The notes under the pieces are model-generated. The model was not told the origin of the DNA and did not search any database. It was given only the letters and a program-made list of their open reading frames with translations. From assembly GCA_016946835.1 (NCBI GenBank), contig JACVTC010000021.1, positions 969,501 through 1,033,500 on the forward strand: a DNA stretch of 64,000 bases. The letters run 5' to 3'. The DNA is from Neocallimastix lanati (nom. inval.) (Eukaryota > Neocallimastigomycota > Neocallimastigomycetes > Neocallimastigales > Neocallimastigaceae). Below, piece by piece: positions 11,121 to 23,437 of this stretch. A program made the translations under genes and the position numbers. Positions within the stretch are counted from its first letter, which is position 1; every line of letters begins with the position of its first letter.

Positions 11121-12704
11121 TCAAAGTTTTCTCGAAGGTATATCTATCGTAAAAGGTTGATACTTATGCCTGACATAATATTCCGGCTCAACGGATTCTT
11201 CAGTATCAGTTGGTTGTTTTCTTTTTCTGCATCTTTTTTGATATTCTTGAATTAACTGTGGATCAGGGATTTGACTTTCTTCAATCCAACTGTTTTCGAC
11301 AATATCACGATCTTTCCAAGAAACAAGGTAAAAGTTCTTTCCATTACGTCTCTTCATGTCGTTAATTCTTTCCGGAATTCTTTCTTCATAATCAGTTGTT
11401 AAAAGTATATTTTTTCTTTTGCAATTTCTCCTATCTTTAAATTCGTTTTCATAGTAAGGTTCGAGTAATGAAACATGAAAAACTGGATGGCAACGCATTC
11501 CCTTTGGAAGATTAAGTTCATAAGCTAAATCATTTATTTTCTTACTAATTTTAAAGGGACCAGCCATTTGATTAGAAAGTTTCTTTTTATTATTTTTTTC
11601 GTTAATTCCTTTAAGTAACCAAACTTTATCACCAACTTCGAATTTAGGAGGATCCAATCTTTTTTGATCAGCATATTTCTTATAAGTTTCTTTTGCTCTA
11701 TGTAAATTCTCTTTTAACAAATTTATATTTTCATTAATCTCAATTACACATTTTTCCGCCCTACTAGGTCTTTTGTTAGATGGAATTTCCGGATGAGCTT
11801 TAGGATTAAATCCATAATTTGCAAAAAATGGTGTTTGATTAATTGATTGCTGTATAGAGTTATTATATGAGAACTCAGCAAATGGTAAAAGATCAGCCCA
11901 ATTGTTTTGTATTTCATTGATGAAGCAACGGAGATATTGTTCCAATATCGCGTTCACCCTCTCCGTTTGACCATCTGTTTGAGGATGATTAGCAGTAGAA
12001 AGAGAATGTTCAATGTCATAAAGGCTATATAGTCTGTTCCAAAACGCAGAAGTAAACTGAGAACCTCTATCAGAAATAATAGATTCCGGTAAGCCATGCA
12101 AACGAAAAATAGTAGAAAGAAAAGCATCAGCGGCAATGGCAGCAGTAGTAAGACAGCGAAAGGGAATAAAATGTGCCATTTTAGTTAAACGATCTACAAC
12201 AACCATAATACAAGTAAGATCTTTAGACTTAGGCAGATCAACAATAAAATTCATAGATAATTCAGATCACGGTTTATTCGGTGTAGAAAGAGGTGAAAGA
12301 AGACCGTAAGGTTTATGACGGGGGACCTTGTTTTTACAACAAATCTCACAAGACCTAACAAACCTTGAAACATCATTGAATAATTTTGGCCACCAAAAAT
12401 TACGGGAAATAAGTTCTGACATCTTTTTAATACCAAAGTGACCAGCAGAAACTGAATCATGATGAAGTTCAAGAATCCTCGTTCTTAATGATTCAGGAAC
12501 ATAAATCAAATTATCAAAAAGTAGAAATCCTTCCTCATCAATTTTTACTTTATTTATATTATTAATAGGAGGCGAAGATGAGGAATTGTTGCTTAAATAA
12601 GTTTTAATTTTACAAAATAATTCATCCGAATTTAATAAAGACAATATGGAATTAATGAGAGAATCACTAGATTTTTTAATAATTGTTAAACAACATTTTG
12701 ACAC
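11121..12704 (-). pseudogene. Element F integrase with chromodomain-like tail
   Basis: The integrase inserts element DNA into chromosomes. In minus sense it shows an HHCC zinc finger (HHDSVSAGH ... CEICCKNK, about 12475-12330). The catalytic core follows with D in IVDLP, D in ISDRGSQF (about 12070) and E in GQTERVNAILEQ (about 11960). Then come a GPF module (AGPFKI, about 11560) and a chromodomain-like tail (YLVSWKDRD ... NSWIEESQI, about 11335-11265). A TGA at 12264-12262 breaks the frame where E1 and E2 have tryptophan, and a TAA separates this piece from RNase H near 12705. The rest is one long frame, so decay is recent or mild. Confidence 0.85.
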
Positions 12705-14100
12705 AGTTCATAAATTGGCGAATAAATGATCACTTCTTCTTGAGAGTAAATCAGGTTTACCAGACTTCTTTCCAGCACGATAAATAAGCTTAAAATCAAA
12801 TCTAGATAAAAATTCGTACCAACGAATTTGTCGTTGAGAGAGCATTTCTGGTTTTCTAGGGAAAGTAAGATTTTTATGATCAGTATAAACGATAAATTGA
12901 TGTCGAGCACCTTCTAAGTAATGTCGCCATTCCTCAAGTGCTAATTTGATTGCTAACAATTCTTTATCATAAATTTAGTAATTCCTCTGACATTTAGTTA
13001 AACTTTTCGAGAGAAATGCAACGGGATGTAATTTACCTTCAAATTCTTGAGATAATACAGCACCAACAGCAAAGTTACTAGCATCAGTTTCAACTATAAA
13101 AGGTTTATCACTGTCGGGATTTCTTAAGATAGGAGCAGAAGTAAATAAATGCTTTAACTTATCGAAAGCGTCCTGTTGATCTTTACCCCAAACAAATTCA
13201 ACATTTTTTCTAGTGAGTTTGTGAATAGGATTTGCGATTTTAGCAAAATCTTTTATGAAAAGACGATAATAATTGCAAAGACCGATGAACGATTGAACTT
13301 CCTTAACGTTTGTTGGAGAAGGCCATTCTAAAATTGCTTTAACTTTTTCATTATCCATTTTTAATCCATCTTTCTAAATTACATAGCCAAGGAAAGTGGT
13401 TTCCGATTTATCAAATTCACATTTTTCCAATTTCACAACTAAATTATTTTCAAGTAATCTTTTTAATACCTTTTTAACATGTATGTGATGCTCTTCGATA
13501 TTATTGGAAAAGATAAGAATATCATCAATATAAGAAATGACAAAATCATCTAAATAATCACTGAGAACATCATTGATAAAGTGCTGAAAAGTAGCATGTG
13601 CATTTTTTAGTCCGAAAGGCATAACTAAGAATTCAAAATGCCCATATCTGGTTCTAAAGGCAGTTTTATATTCATCGCCTTCTTTAATACGGACTAGATT
13701 ATATGCATTTTAAATCTAGTTTCGTAGATATTTTATCACCTTTAACTCTATCAAGTAGTTCACTAATTAAAGGTAAAGGATATGAATTATGTATCGTCAT
13801 TTCATTTAACTTTCTATAATCAATAACTAAACGTAATGTACCATCTTTTTTTCTAACAAATGGAACTGGAGCACCAGCAGGAGAAGTGGATTTTCTAATG
13901 AATCCTTTATCTAATAATTCCTTTAATTGTTTCTTTAATTCTTCACGCTCTAATTACGTCAAAGGATACAAAGGACCATAAAATAAAATTGAATTATCTT
14001 TTAAATTTATCTCACAATCATATACTCTATGTGGAGGTAACACATTACAATTTTTTTCATTAAACACTTCTTTATAATATAAATAGATGATTGGTACGGT
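12705..14100 (-). pseudogene. Element F reverse transcriptase and RNase H, interrupted
   Basis: Order in minus sense: pre-RT (LPPHRVYDCEINL, about 14050; [15 protein letters not shown], about 13910-13865), [18 protein letters not shown] (about 13820), [12 protein letters not shown] (13622) and YIDDILIF (about 13520). Then follow connection LQSFIG-type sequence (about 13290), RNase H ETDASNFAVGAVLSQ (about 13090) and YTDHKN (about 12880). The YIDD box replaces the usual YLDD. In-frame stops occur near 13970, 13375, 12977 and 12706, with one frameshift near 13705 in the LDLKSAY block. Between breaks the frame is constant, so it derives from a single gag-pol reading frame. Confidence 0.85.
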
Positions 14101-14120
14101 GACCGAATTTTGATTTTTAT

Positions 14121-15805
14121 TTAAATTTTCATTTTCGTTACAAGTTTAAATTTTTTACATGAAACATTAATATTATTACATGAATTAATATTATTACATG
14201 AGTCATTTTTAACTATATTATCACTATCATTTTCACATTCTAAACTTTTTTCTAATTTACTTTCACTAATACTATCGTACATAAAATTATCATCTAAATC
14301 ATAATCACTATCGGATTCATCATTTATAGTTCGAACAACTAGTCCTTTGAAATATGGTTCGGGTTCGGATTCGGAGTCAGAATAGTATTTTAAAGTGGAT
14401 CTTGAACAGGATGGCTCTTCCTTCTTCTCTTCATCAGTTACTTTAAGTTCTTGTTCAAGGAAAGCCAGTTTATTCCTCTTAGTAGTCCTTTTTCTTTTGC
14501 TTCTTCTTCTTTTTCCATTATTACAATGGCGAGCACAAAAACCAGAACTAAAAGCGATTTTCTTAGCATCATGGTAATTACTTGGACTGTGCTTATCAAT
14601 CCAAGGTAGTCCTAGAATCACATCTACATCTGGGATTCGGAGAACATAAAATTGAATAATTTCAAAGTGATTCTTATAACGTAGAATACATTTTTCAGTT
14701 TCTTTAGTGACATTAGCGATTCCATATCCAAGTCCTGAAACTCTAAAAGACTTGTTGATCCTTCGGTCTTAATACCAAGTTTCTTTACGACCTCCGGATG
14801 GATAAAATTTAAGTCGGATCCAGAGTCAATAAGAACCTTAACCTTGCTTTCTTCAATCACATTAGTCTTGATAAAAAAATATAAAATATTTGTTTTTTGG
14901 TGATTTTTGTCTTCATAAGTAACTTCCCTCATCATTAAAAGTTCTTCTTGTCCAGTAAGTCTTCTTATTCTACGAATATTTGAAAAGTTACCCATAACAC
15001 TATCATCGGTATCCTTTCCCTTCATAATTAACCTTAAATTTTTGGGCTTAATCCTATTTGGACAATTGAATTTAAGGTGTCCTGGTTGTTTACATAAAAA
15101 ACAAACGCCCTTCTTTTTTTCTTCAGAATAATCTCTCTTTTCTTCTTTATACTTTATTGGACAGTAAGTATACTTTCTCTCGTTGGGACCTCTTTTTACA
15201 CGGTAAAGGTCGATGCTCATTGGATCGTTATGCGCAGCAGTATTACTAAAAAATTCTACCTTTTCGTTTCTTCTAATTAAGCTTTCTATATTTAATACTG
15301 TAGTAGTTAACCTAGCAAGAGATCTAGGATTTGGATCGATTAAAGCAAGTTTCTCTCTTAATGGTTGTTTTAATCCTCTAATGAACATATATATTTTTGC
15401 ACTTTCATTAAAATCAGAGTATTAAGCGATCCTTTGAAATTTTGAAATATATTCAAATACGTGCCCATTCTTCTTCTGATAAATACTACACAGCTTACTA
15501 TTTGCAACAATGGATTCGCTGGTATAATCACCAAAGTTTGATTTTAACTCTTTCACGAAGTCATCGTATGAGTTAAGTAATGGGCTATTATTCCTACGCA
15601 AGCAAGAGACCCATTCCAAAGGTTTCCCAATCATGTAAGACATTAGGAATCTTACTCTTGCTGCATCATTATTAAATTGATTTGGTCAGGATTCCATTGC
15701 TAGTTCTGCCCTTGTAAGGAATCCCTCAAGGTCGCATTTTCTTCCAGTAAATGATGGCAGCTTATTAATTACCCCAAATGTATCGTTTTCTTCGTGATTC
15801 TCCAT
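14121..15805 (-). pseudogene. Element F Gag and protease, interrupted
   Basis: I place the start at the ATG at 15805, which opens MENHEENDTFG in the frame of the later Gag blocks. Gag runs to a CCHC knuckle (CFLCKQPGHLKFNC, about 15108-15065). The protease has VLIDSGSDLNFIHP (about 14845-14805) and ILGLPWIDKH after a frameshift at about 14622. A basic segment and an acidic Ser/Glu/Asp-rich linker (14520-14150) follow. In-frame stops are TGA at 15688-15686 and TAA at 15424-15422, the latter in an RIA-stop-YSDF context where chromovirus Gags usually have Gln. The acidic linker between protease and RT is not seen in E or B. Confidence 0.8.
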
Positions 15806-16205
15806 TATCTCTTCCAAGGATAATGTTTCAAAGAGTCTTTCTAAGTCTTCCAATTTAAGAAAATTTATTATTTATTTATTTATTTATTTTTTGTTTTGTT
15901 TTGTTTTGTTTTGTTTTCTCAAAATTAATAACTTTTTAATTTAATCAGTAAAGTCGACCAGGTCTCTGTCCAATTATGTATGGTGACGATCGAGTAAACT
16001 AATTTTTTATAAATAGTTTATTAATTTTGAAATGTTATATTTTATTTTTTTTTTTTTTTGATTAAATTTTAATACTAATTTAATACTAATTTCCACTAGG
16101 TAATTTTTTAGACTAATTCCCACTCGGTAGCTTTCAATACTAATTCCCACTCGGTAGCTTTCAAGTTATTGTAACGTATTTTATCCAGGAAAAGGTAATT
16201 GTTAT
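15806..16205 (-). promoter_or_regulatory. Element F leader and self-priming PBS
   Basis: The 400-nt leader holds (TTTA)n and (TTTTG)n runs at 15866-15915 and two near-perfect copies of CTAATTCCCACTCGGTAGC at about 16113 and 16139. The minus strand reads ATAACAATTACC right after the LTR (16205-16194). Its first 11 bases are complementary to LTR bases 16317-16327, which lie 36 nt downstream of a TATAAATA box (16363-16356, minus). Confidence 0.65.
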
Positions 16206-16703
16206 TGTAAAAGAAAATACTAAAATAGATTACAATAACAAGATACAATAAATTTTATTTTATTAAAAAATTTTTATTAAAATATATTTTATTAATATTT
16301 AATAGTTATTTGTTAAATAACAATTACATCGAGAAAAAATGTGAAAAGTATCTTCTATTTATACTTTTCCTAAATACATTGATAATATATTATTTTATTT
16401 AAATTACATATATTATAATATAAAACTATCCTAATGAATTTTATTAAATAATAAATTTATAAACTATAGCTAAATTTAGAAAAATATAATTATTAATTAA
16501 ATTAAATACTATATAATTAAAATTAAGTATATTTATTATCTATTTATTATTTTAATATTATAAGTAAAGTCTTTATTTATTTTCGATTTAAAAACAATGT
16601 TAAAAGAGTATTAAATTTTGAAACTTAATTTTCACAAAATAAATTAATAATTTATTTTGTTTTAAACTTTAATTAATTCATTAAAATTATTTTACAACAA
16701 TAT
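16206..16703 (-). repeat. 5' LTR of element F, truncated
   Basis: Begins TGTAAAAG and follows the 3' LTR copy (9691 on) with few changes to about 16703. There it stops at ACAACAATA, where family E LTR sequence begins. The outer ~190 bp (minus-sense U3 start) are lost. Confidence 0.8.
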
Positions 16704-16863
16704 TCCTTCTTTTACTTTTTGTGTTGTTATTATAATTAATTTTATAATAAACTCTTTTTTAGGTAAAATTTTTATTTTTATTTTATTTCTCAACTTAATG
16801 AATTAGTCATTAAGTTGAAGTTAATAATCATATTTAGTGATAGAACTTAGTATGATTATTACA
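16704..16863 (+). repeat. 5' LTR remnant of element E1
   Basis: The last ~160 bp of a family E LTR, ending GATTATTACA. It is practically identical to 22379-22536 plus 23424-23437 in the E1 3' LTR; a single G/C difference is visible at the D2 insertion point. The rest of this LTR is missing. Confidence 0.75.
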
Positions 16864-16875
16864 ATAATAACTCTT
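16864..16875 (+). promoter_or_regulatory. E1 self-priming PBS
   Basis: ATAATAACTCTT directly follows the 5' LTR end and is the exact reverse complement of AAGAGTTATTAT at 22267-22278 in the E1 3' LTR. That site lies 35 nt downstream of TATAAATA (22232-22239). No tRNA-type TGG site is present. Confidence 0.7.
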
Positions 16876-17833
16876 CTAGATTAGATTAGTTTAGGGTTAG
16901 ATAAAATGTGGAAAATTTTTAGAATAATGTAACATTGGAATAGTGAATTAGTCTATTAAAAATATATATATTAGAATAAAATAATATATAGCTAGAGTGG
17001 CGTAAAAAAAAAATTTTTTTTTGGCAATTTTGATTGGAAAAAAAAAAAAAAAAATTAGTTTTAATTAATATTTTTTATTAATAAAAAAAAAAAAAAAAAG
17101 AAGTAAATAATTAAATAAATAAATAAAATTAGTAAATAAAATTAGTAAATAAAATTAGTAAATAAATATATAAAAATAGAGAGTAAATAAATAAATTAAA
17201 TAAATTAATGATTTAATAAATGGATAAGTCAACTATAGAAAAATAAATAAATTAAATAATTATTAAATAGATAAATCAATTATAGAGTAATAAATGAATG
17301 AAATAATTAGTAAATAGATAAATTGAATAAATTAATAATTTAAAAAAAAAAAAAATTAATTATGAGTATCAACGAATTGATATAAAAAAATAAATAAACA
17401 AAATATAAAATAAAATAGTAAATTAAATAAATTATTAGATAAATATAGTTAATGATGGAAAATTATAATTTTTAAAAATAATAAATTATTTAATAATTAT
17501 TTCAAAGAGAAAATTTTATAATTGAATAATTAAGGAAAGTCTTGTTTATTTTGTTTTGAGCCTCTTATTAATAAAATTTTTTGCATCCTGGCCCTCGCTG
17601 GTAGAACTGAAATCTACATTCAGCTCATCGACCAAGCCGGTTGGTGAACAGCAGCATGCAAAATAATTTTTTTAATAAAACTTAAAATATTAATAATCAA
17701 TTCAGAAGCTTAATTATGAAATTATAATAATTTTGCTGTTATAATTATTTATATTTACTTATCATATATTACATATTACACTTATCTTTATTTTATTATT
17801 TATTTTATCAATTTAATATTTAGATTTAGGAAG
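16876..17833 (+). other. E1 leader (5' untranslated region)
   Basis: About 960 nt of A-rich leader with A-runs near 17040-17055, 17083-17098 and 17342-17354 and AAATAAATTAG-like short repeats. It contains the structured segment at 17579-17663 and no convincing open frame. Confidence 0.55.
17579..17663 (+). ncRNA. Structured leader element of family E, copy in E1
   Basis: A GC-richer island in an AT-rich leader. An 8-bp closing stem TTTTGCAT/ATGCAAAA encloses two hairpins: GTAGA/TCTAC (17601-17617) and ACCAA/TTGGT (17631-17645). The E2 leader carries the same layout with different stem bases at 56246-56324. The ncRNA label means a structured segment of the element RNA; I do not claim a separate transcript. 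Packaging, dimerisation or translation control are possible roles. Confidence 0.5.
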
Positions 17834-20800
17834 ATGGAATTCAATAGTGATATCTCAAATAATCTCCTTATTAATAATAACCCAAATAATCTCACTACAA
17901 ATCACATCACCCAGAACAGCAGTGCTTCCAAACTCATTACAGCTATTACTGATTTCATTCCTGCATTCCTTTCTCCAGGAGGAATATTAGTTAAAGAAAA
18001 CGAGGGAAAAAGTAAACCAACTGTCCTCGAAACCATCATTCAAAGCGAAGATTTCTTTAAGGAACACCCAGATTCCTTTAGAAACGACGAATCAAAAAAT
18101 TCATTTGTAATAAATAAGCTTGCAGGGACGGCAAGAAGATGGGGTCTCTCTTTACTTGGTGACGGTACTTTAAAATCCCTAAGATTTGATGAATTCAAAG
18201 CTCTTCTTTTGGAAAATTTTGATTCGGGTAGTGAGAAAAAACAAAAGTATGTAATTATGGACAAACTTTGGAGATTAAAACAGCTTCGTCTTGGTGAAGC
18301 TGCCGAATACACTATTGAGTTCCGAAGGTTAGCTGGACGTTTGGGATGGCCTGACGAAGTACTAATCGACATCATTGGAAAGGGTCTCGTTGATCGGGTT
18401 CGAGAAGAATTTGATAAACTTAATAAACCCGATACCTTGTTTGAAGCTACTAATACAATTATCGGTATTGACAAAAAATGCTATCTTGAAAGCTGCATTC
18501 GTCATAAATCCGATAATAAGAGTAAAGCTAGTAAGTCTTTCCACAGAAAAAGAAAAGAACTTACAAAAACGGAGAACCGCTTTAAGAAATCTAAATTCAG
18601 AAAAAACAAGCCAAATAAGGAAATCTTGTCAGCTAATTACACTCCTTCGGGAAGATTAACAGTAACAACTACATTCTTCATCTCCTGTAATAATAAAAAC
18701 CTTAGAGCTAACATTCTTATTGATTCTGGTTCCGGCAGAAGTTTCTTGTGCAAGAATTTTGTTAATGCTAATAAAATCCCTACTTCTGGTCTCTCTTCTC
18801 CAATTAAGATTCAGTTGCCTAATGACAAATGCATGACCATTAAGCAAACCACTAAACCACTTAAATTGAAGACTTTGGATCACTCTGAGAATTTTGAATT
18901 TTGCATTGGAAATATATCACTTGAAGGAGTCAATGGTATCTTGGGTAGAGATTGGCTACGAAAACACAATCCTTTCATTGACTATGAAAGGAATAAAATC
19001 TACTTTTTGGGAAAACATTGTAGATCTCATTGTCCTTCATCAAGGAAAAACAAATTTATTATTCAAAATCCTAATATTACAGCTCCAATGCTGGATGAGG
19101 ACTCTTATACTGCTAAAGAAACTTTGGATTCCATAATTCCTACTACTATTTCTGAAGATGAACTCTACGAGGATGTCTGTGCTGCAATGGATACTTCTAC
19201 TGAAGGCAAGAAAGAAAAATCAAGAAATGAATCGATTATTAAAAAATTTTATTCTGATCTCAAAATTGTTTTTGAAAAGAAAGAAGCTGAGAAACTTCCT
19301 CCACACAGGAAGTATGTTATTTCTATCGATCTTATTATTGGAGGACAACTCTACTATGGCCCGATTTACTCGTTAACCGTTAAAGAATTAAAGACTTTAA
19401 GGAAATACATTAAAGAAAACATGAAGAAAAAATTTATAAGAAAATCTAAATCTCCCGCAGGTGCTCCAATTCTTTTTGTTATGAAGCATGATGGAACTTT
19501 AAGGCTTGTCGTTGATTACAGAAGACTCAATGCTATTACAATCCGTAATAGTTATCCTATCCCAAGAATCAGTGATTTGATTGAGTCTTTCAAAGGAGCT
19601 TCAATATTCACTCGGCTAGATCTCAGATCCGCTTACAATCTAGTCAGAGTAAAAGAAGATAATGAATATTTAACTGCATTTAGAACTCCTCTTGGTCATT
19701 ATGAATATCTCGTAATGCCATTTGGTCTTCGTAATGCCCCTTCGGTTTTCCAACGTTTTATTCAAGACGTTCTTGATGAAGTCATTGGAACTTGCGCTCA
19801 AGTTTATTTAGATGACATTATAATTTACTCAAAGAACTTAGAAGATCACGTTAAGCATGTCAGATTAGTGCTTTCTCTTTTAATTAAGAATGGTCTTTAT
19901 GCAAAATTGGAAAAGTGTGAGTTTCATGTTAAAGAAACCACTTTTCTTGGCTTCGTAGTATCTATTAATGGATTAAGAATGGATAGAAACAAGGTAAGAT
20001 CGGTTTTGGAGTGGCCAATCCCTAAGAATTTAAAGGAACTTCAAAGTTTCCTGGGTTTGTGCAATTTTTACAGAAAATTTATTAAAAACTTTGCAAAAAA
20101 CATGGAACCATTAAGGAAGCTACTCAAAAAAGAAAATCAATTTATTTGGAACGATGAAGCTGATTCTGCATTTAATAAATTAAAGAGTGCCTTTGAAACT
20201 GATGAAGTCTTAATATTCCCTGACCATGATAAAGAATTTATAGTTGAAACGGATGCTAGTGACTTTGCTATTGACTGCGTTCTTTCTCAGGTTTGCGATA
20301 AGGATAATTTACTTCATCCAGTTGCTTTCCACTCCAGGTCCCTTAATAAAGCTGAGTTAAATTACACTATTTATGACAAGGAACTCCTTGCAATTATTAC
20401 TGCTTTTGATACCTGGAGGCACCATCTAGAAGGTGCCAAGTTCCCTGTGCAAGTCCTGACCGATCATAAAAATCTGTTATATTTAAAGAAGCCCTAACAC
20501 TTAAATCAAAGGCAAATTCGTTGGAGCTTATTCCTTTCCAAGTTTGATTTCAGGGTAGCTTATAGACCCGGTGCTAAAGGTGGTAAACCAGATGCACTCT
20601 CAAGAAGGCCGGATTATAAAAAAGATATTCCGGTTGTTTCTCAGTCAGTTATTAGTGAAAAAGCTTTCTATTACACAATTAGTGATAATATTAGCGGTTT
20701 AATTGAAGCCCAAAAAGCTGATAAATACTGCAATGAAATTCTTAAAAAAATCAAACAACATGATAAAAAGTTAAAAAGTTCTTTGTTCAGTTACATTGAA

Positions 20801-21686
20801 GGTGTACTTCACTTTCAAAAACGTATTATTGTCCCATCCGCGTTAAAGGCTAGGCTATTAAAATCGTTCCATGACGCACCAACTAGTGGGCATCAGGGGG
20901 TAGATAGGACTTTTGAAAAACTTCAAAGGTACTACTGGTGGCCCAATATGAAGAAAGACGTACAGAATTATGTTGCATCGTGTGATGTTTGTTGTCGAAG
21001 TAAAATCCGCAGGCATAAACCCTATGGTAAGTTACAACCACTTCCTATTCCTTCTAAACCCTGGGAAGTAATAGGGGTCGACTTTATTGTCTACCTGCCA
21101 ACTTCGCAAAACTGTACTTGCATAATGGTGGTGTCTGACCATTTAACAAAAATGGTTCATTTAGTGCCTTGTGCCGACGTCCTTTCTGCTGATCTTGCTG
21201 CCAAGCTCCTATTGTTTAATGTTTTTAAATATCATGGTTTTCCAAAAACCATCGTATCCGATCATGGTTCCCAGTTTTCATCCGAATTTTGGACTTCTCT
21301 TTGCTCCGCTGTTCGTGCTAAACCAAGACTTGCTACAGCTCATCATCAGCAATCAAATGGTCAAGTGGAAAGAGCTAATTCAGTCATTGAACAATATCTT
21401 AGATGCTACTGTTCTTCTGCTCAAATTGAATGGTGCTTCTACTTACCACTCTGTGAATTTGCTTATAATAATTCGATGAACAAGTCTATTGGTCATTCTC
21501 CTTTGCTAACTATGGCTTTCATCCTAATGCTGTTATTGATTCTCCTCCTATTTTACTTAAAGATAATGCTTCAGTTCTTACAAGAGACTGGGCTGCTCAT
21601 TTTGATGCTCTTCGTCAACATTTAAGCAAAGCCAAAGAAGATTTTAAAAAATATGGTGATACAAGAAAATCTACTGGCCCCAATTT
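17834..21686 (+). pseudogene. Element E1 Gag-Pol polyprotein, one stop and 3' truncation
   Basis: A single frame from ATG 17834 (GAAGATGGAATTC). Domains: Gag to about residue 230; Lys/Arg-rich tail (230-275) with no CCHC knuckle; protease LIDSGSGRSFL (about 295); RT VDYRRLNAITIRNSYPIP (about 560), MPFGLRNAPSVF (about 635) and [10 protein letters not shown] (about 660). RNase H follows with ETDASDFAIDCVLSQ (about 810) and TDHKN. A TAA at 20495-20497 sits in KKP-stop-HLNQRQIRW, where E2 has Gln. The frame then stays open through integrase (HDAPTSGHQG ... CDVCCRSK; D in VDFIVYLP; VSDHGSQF; QVERANSVIEQ) to about 21500. There a small deletion shifts frame, and the GPY/F module is lost at 21686. 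Apart from these breaks it is well preserved. Confidence 0.9.
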
Positions 21687-23437
21687 TATTATCAAATTTA
21701 TTATAATTGTAATTATTCATACACTTAAATAATATTAGAAAATTTATTTAAATAATTATTATATGTACACTTATTAATATTATTAATTTTATTTAGTTAT
21801 TCATTTAATTGTCAAGTTAATCTAAACATTAGTTTTATTTATTTTTTACATTGTACATTTAAAAGAACAATTAATAAGTTTCTGTATTTTTTATAATTCT
21901 GTATTCTAGTTTAAAGATAGTTTTATGTTAATAAGTTTAGATTAGATTTTAAAAATAATATTTAGAAAAATAGAATAATTTAGATCATTCCGGCTATTAT
22001 TGATTTTTCCTTTTATTTGATGATCTAAATTAAAATTTAGGAAATCGATATATTAAGGGTTTATCCAAATATAAAATAATATATTTGGTTTTACTTAATA
22101 TATACGATGATCGATATGAATAGAATATCGATCAAAAAACCTATCTAGTTTTTTCTTCTAATCTTTTTCTAGATAAGATATTTTTTAAGATTAGAAAACC
22201 CTTTTTATTTAACCTTATTTCCATAAAAAAATATAAATAAGGCTCTTGATTTCCCTTTAAGAAATCAAGAGTTATTATTATAAAAATATAGTTATAATAA
22301 TAGCAATTTTATATTTTAAACTTTAATAAATTAATAAAACATTTTATTCAAAAACATATTTTTTAAACCAAATTTATCCAAATATTCCTTCTTTTACTTT
22401 TTGTGTTGTTATTATAATTAATTTTATAATAAACTCTTTTTTAGGTAAAATTTTTATTTTTATTTTATTTCTCAACTTAATGAATTAGTCATTAAGTTGA
22501 AGTTAATAATCATATTTAGTGATAGAACTTACTATGTGTAAAATATTTAATAATTTGAATACGTATTTAAATGTAATGTAATGTAAATTATTGTGGATAA
22601 AAATGTTTTCCAAATTTTTAATATAAATTTAAATGTATACCAAATTATTAATTTAAATAATTTTCTCAAAAATGTATGACTAAATTATTTGGAGAATTTA
22701 CATCATTATTACTCACTTTGAATCATGAAACTTTGTAAATTAAAAATAATTAGTCATAAATTAGTTAAATTAAAATAATCAAAGAAAAATTGCCTTTTCC
22801 GTTTGTTTACAAAAACTTGCCGTTTTGTTTATTTATTTTAGAAATATTAGATAGTTTTAAATAGTTTTTATATTAAAATAATTCATAAAATTTCATGTAA
22901 TTTATTATTAAATGTAATTATAAATATATAATAATATTGTAGTTAGTTTATTACAATTTATTCAATTTAAATTTTAATTTTCAAAAAGTATAAAAAGAGT
23001 TAATTTTCAACTATTGAACGATAGTTGGAAAATAGTATAGTTTAGTATAGTTTAGTATAGTTTAGTATAGTTTAGGATAGTATAGAATAGTATAGTATAG
23101 TATAGTATAGTAGAAAATTATTAATAGAATAGTTATTTTTTATAAAACAAATTTAATTTTAAATTTTATTTTAAAAATTTTAACTGCTAGTAGGCATTCC
23201 GGTAAAGGACCATACGGTACCCAGTTAAGTGATTGTTGATTTTTAGAATAGTTAAATTCGATAAATAAGAAATATTAATAAAAGGATTTTTTATAAAACA
23301 AAAAATTAAATTAGTTTTAGTTTTAGTGTTTTAGTTAATAATTAATTATAGTGTTGATATAATAAAATTGTGTAAAATAAGATAGTCTGTCCACACCGAC
23401 CTAAGTTATTAGTTTATTTTACAGTATGATTATTACA
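21687..23437 (+). repeat. 3' LTR of element E1, start deleted, split by D2
   Basis: Follows the family E LTR (reverse of 60332-61190). Features are CTGTATT repeats near 21880, a GATCGATATGAATAG block (22090), TATAAATAAGG (22232), the CTTGATTTCC hairpin region and AAGAGTTATTAT (22267). The outer tip TGTAAG is missing because one deletion removed the end of pol and the start of the LTR. The LTR resumes after D2 and ends GTATGATTATTACA at 23437. Confidence 0.7.
22537..23423 (+). repeat. Solo LTR of family D (D2, 887 bp)
   Basis: TGTAAAATATT to TTATTTTACA, flanked by CTATG (22532) and GTATG (23424), a 5-bp duplication with one later change. It carries a TATA box (GTATAAAAAGAG, about 22987), a 7-bp hairpin CAACTAT/ATAGTTG just downstream and a TTAACTG/CAGTTAA-bounded GC-rich island (about 23180-23230). 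About 80 bp of TAGTATAGTT-type microsatellite (23033-23112) is absent from D1. Confidence 0.8.

Noticed and set aside
14395-14577. Plus-strand frame rich in Leu and Ser
   Set aside because: Antisense of the basic and acidic linker of the F element.
17579-17663. Hammerhead or HDV-like ribozyme in the E1 leader
   Set aside because: CCTCGCTGG recalls the HDV L3 loop, but I could not place P1, P2 and the catalytic C, and the E2 copy does not keep the string; no hammerhead core is present either.
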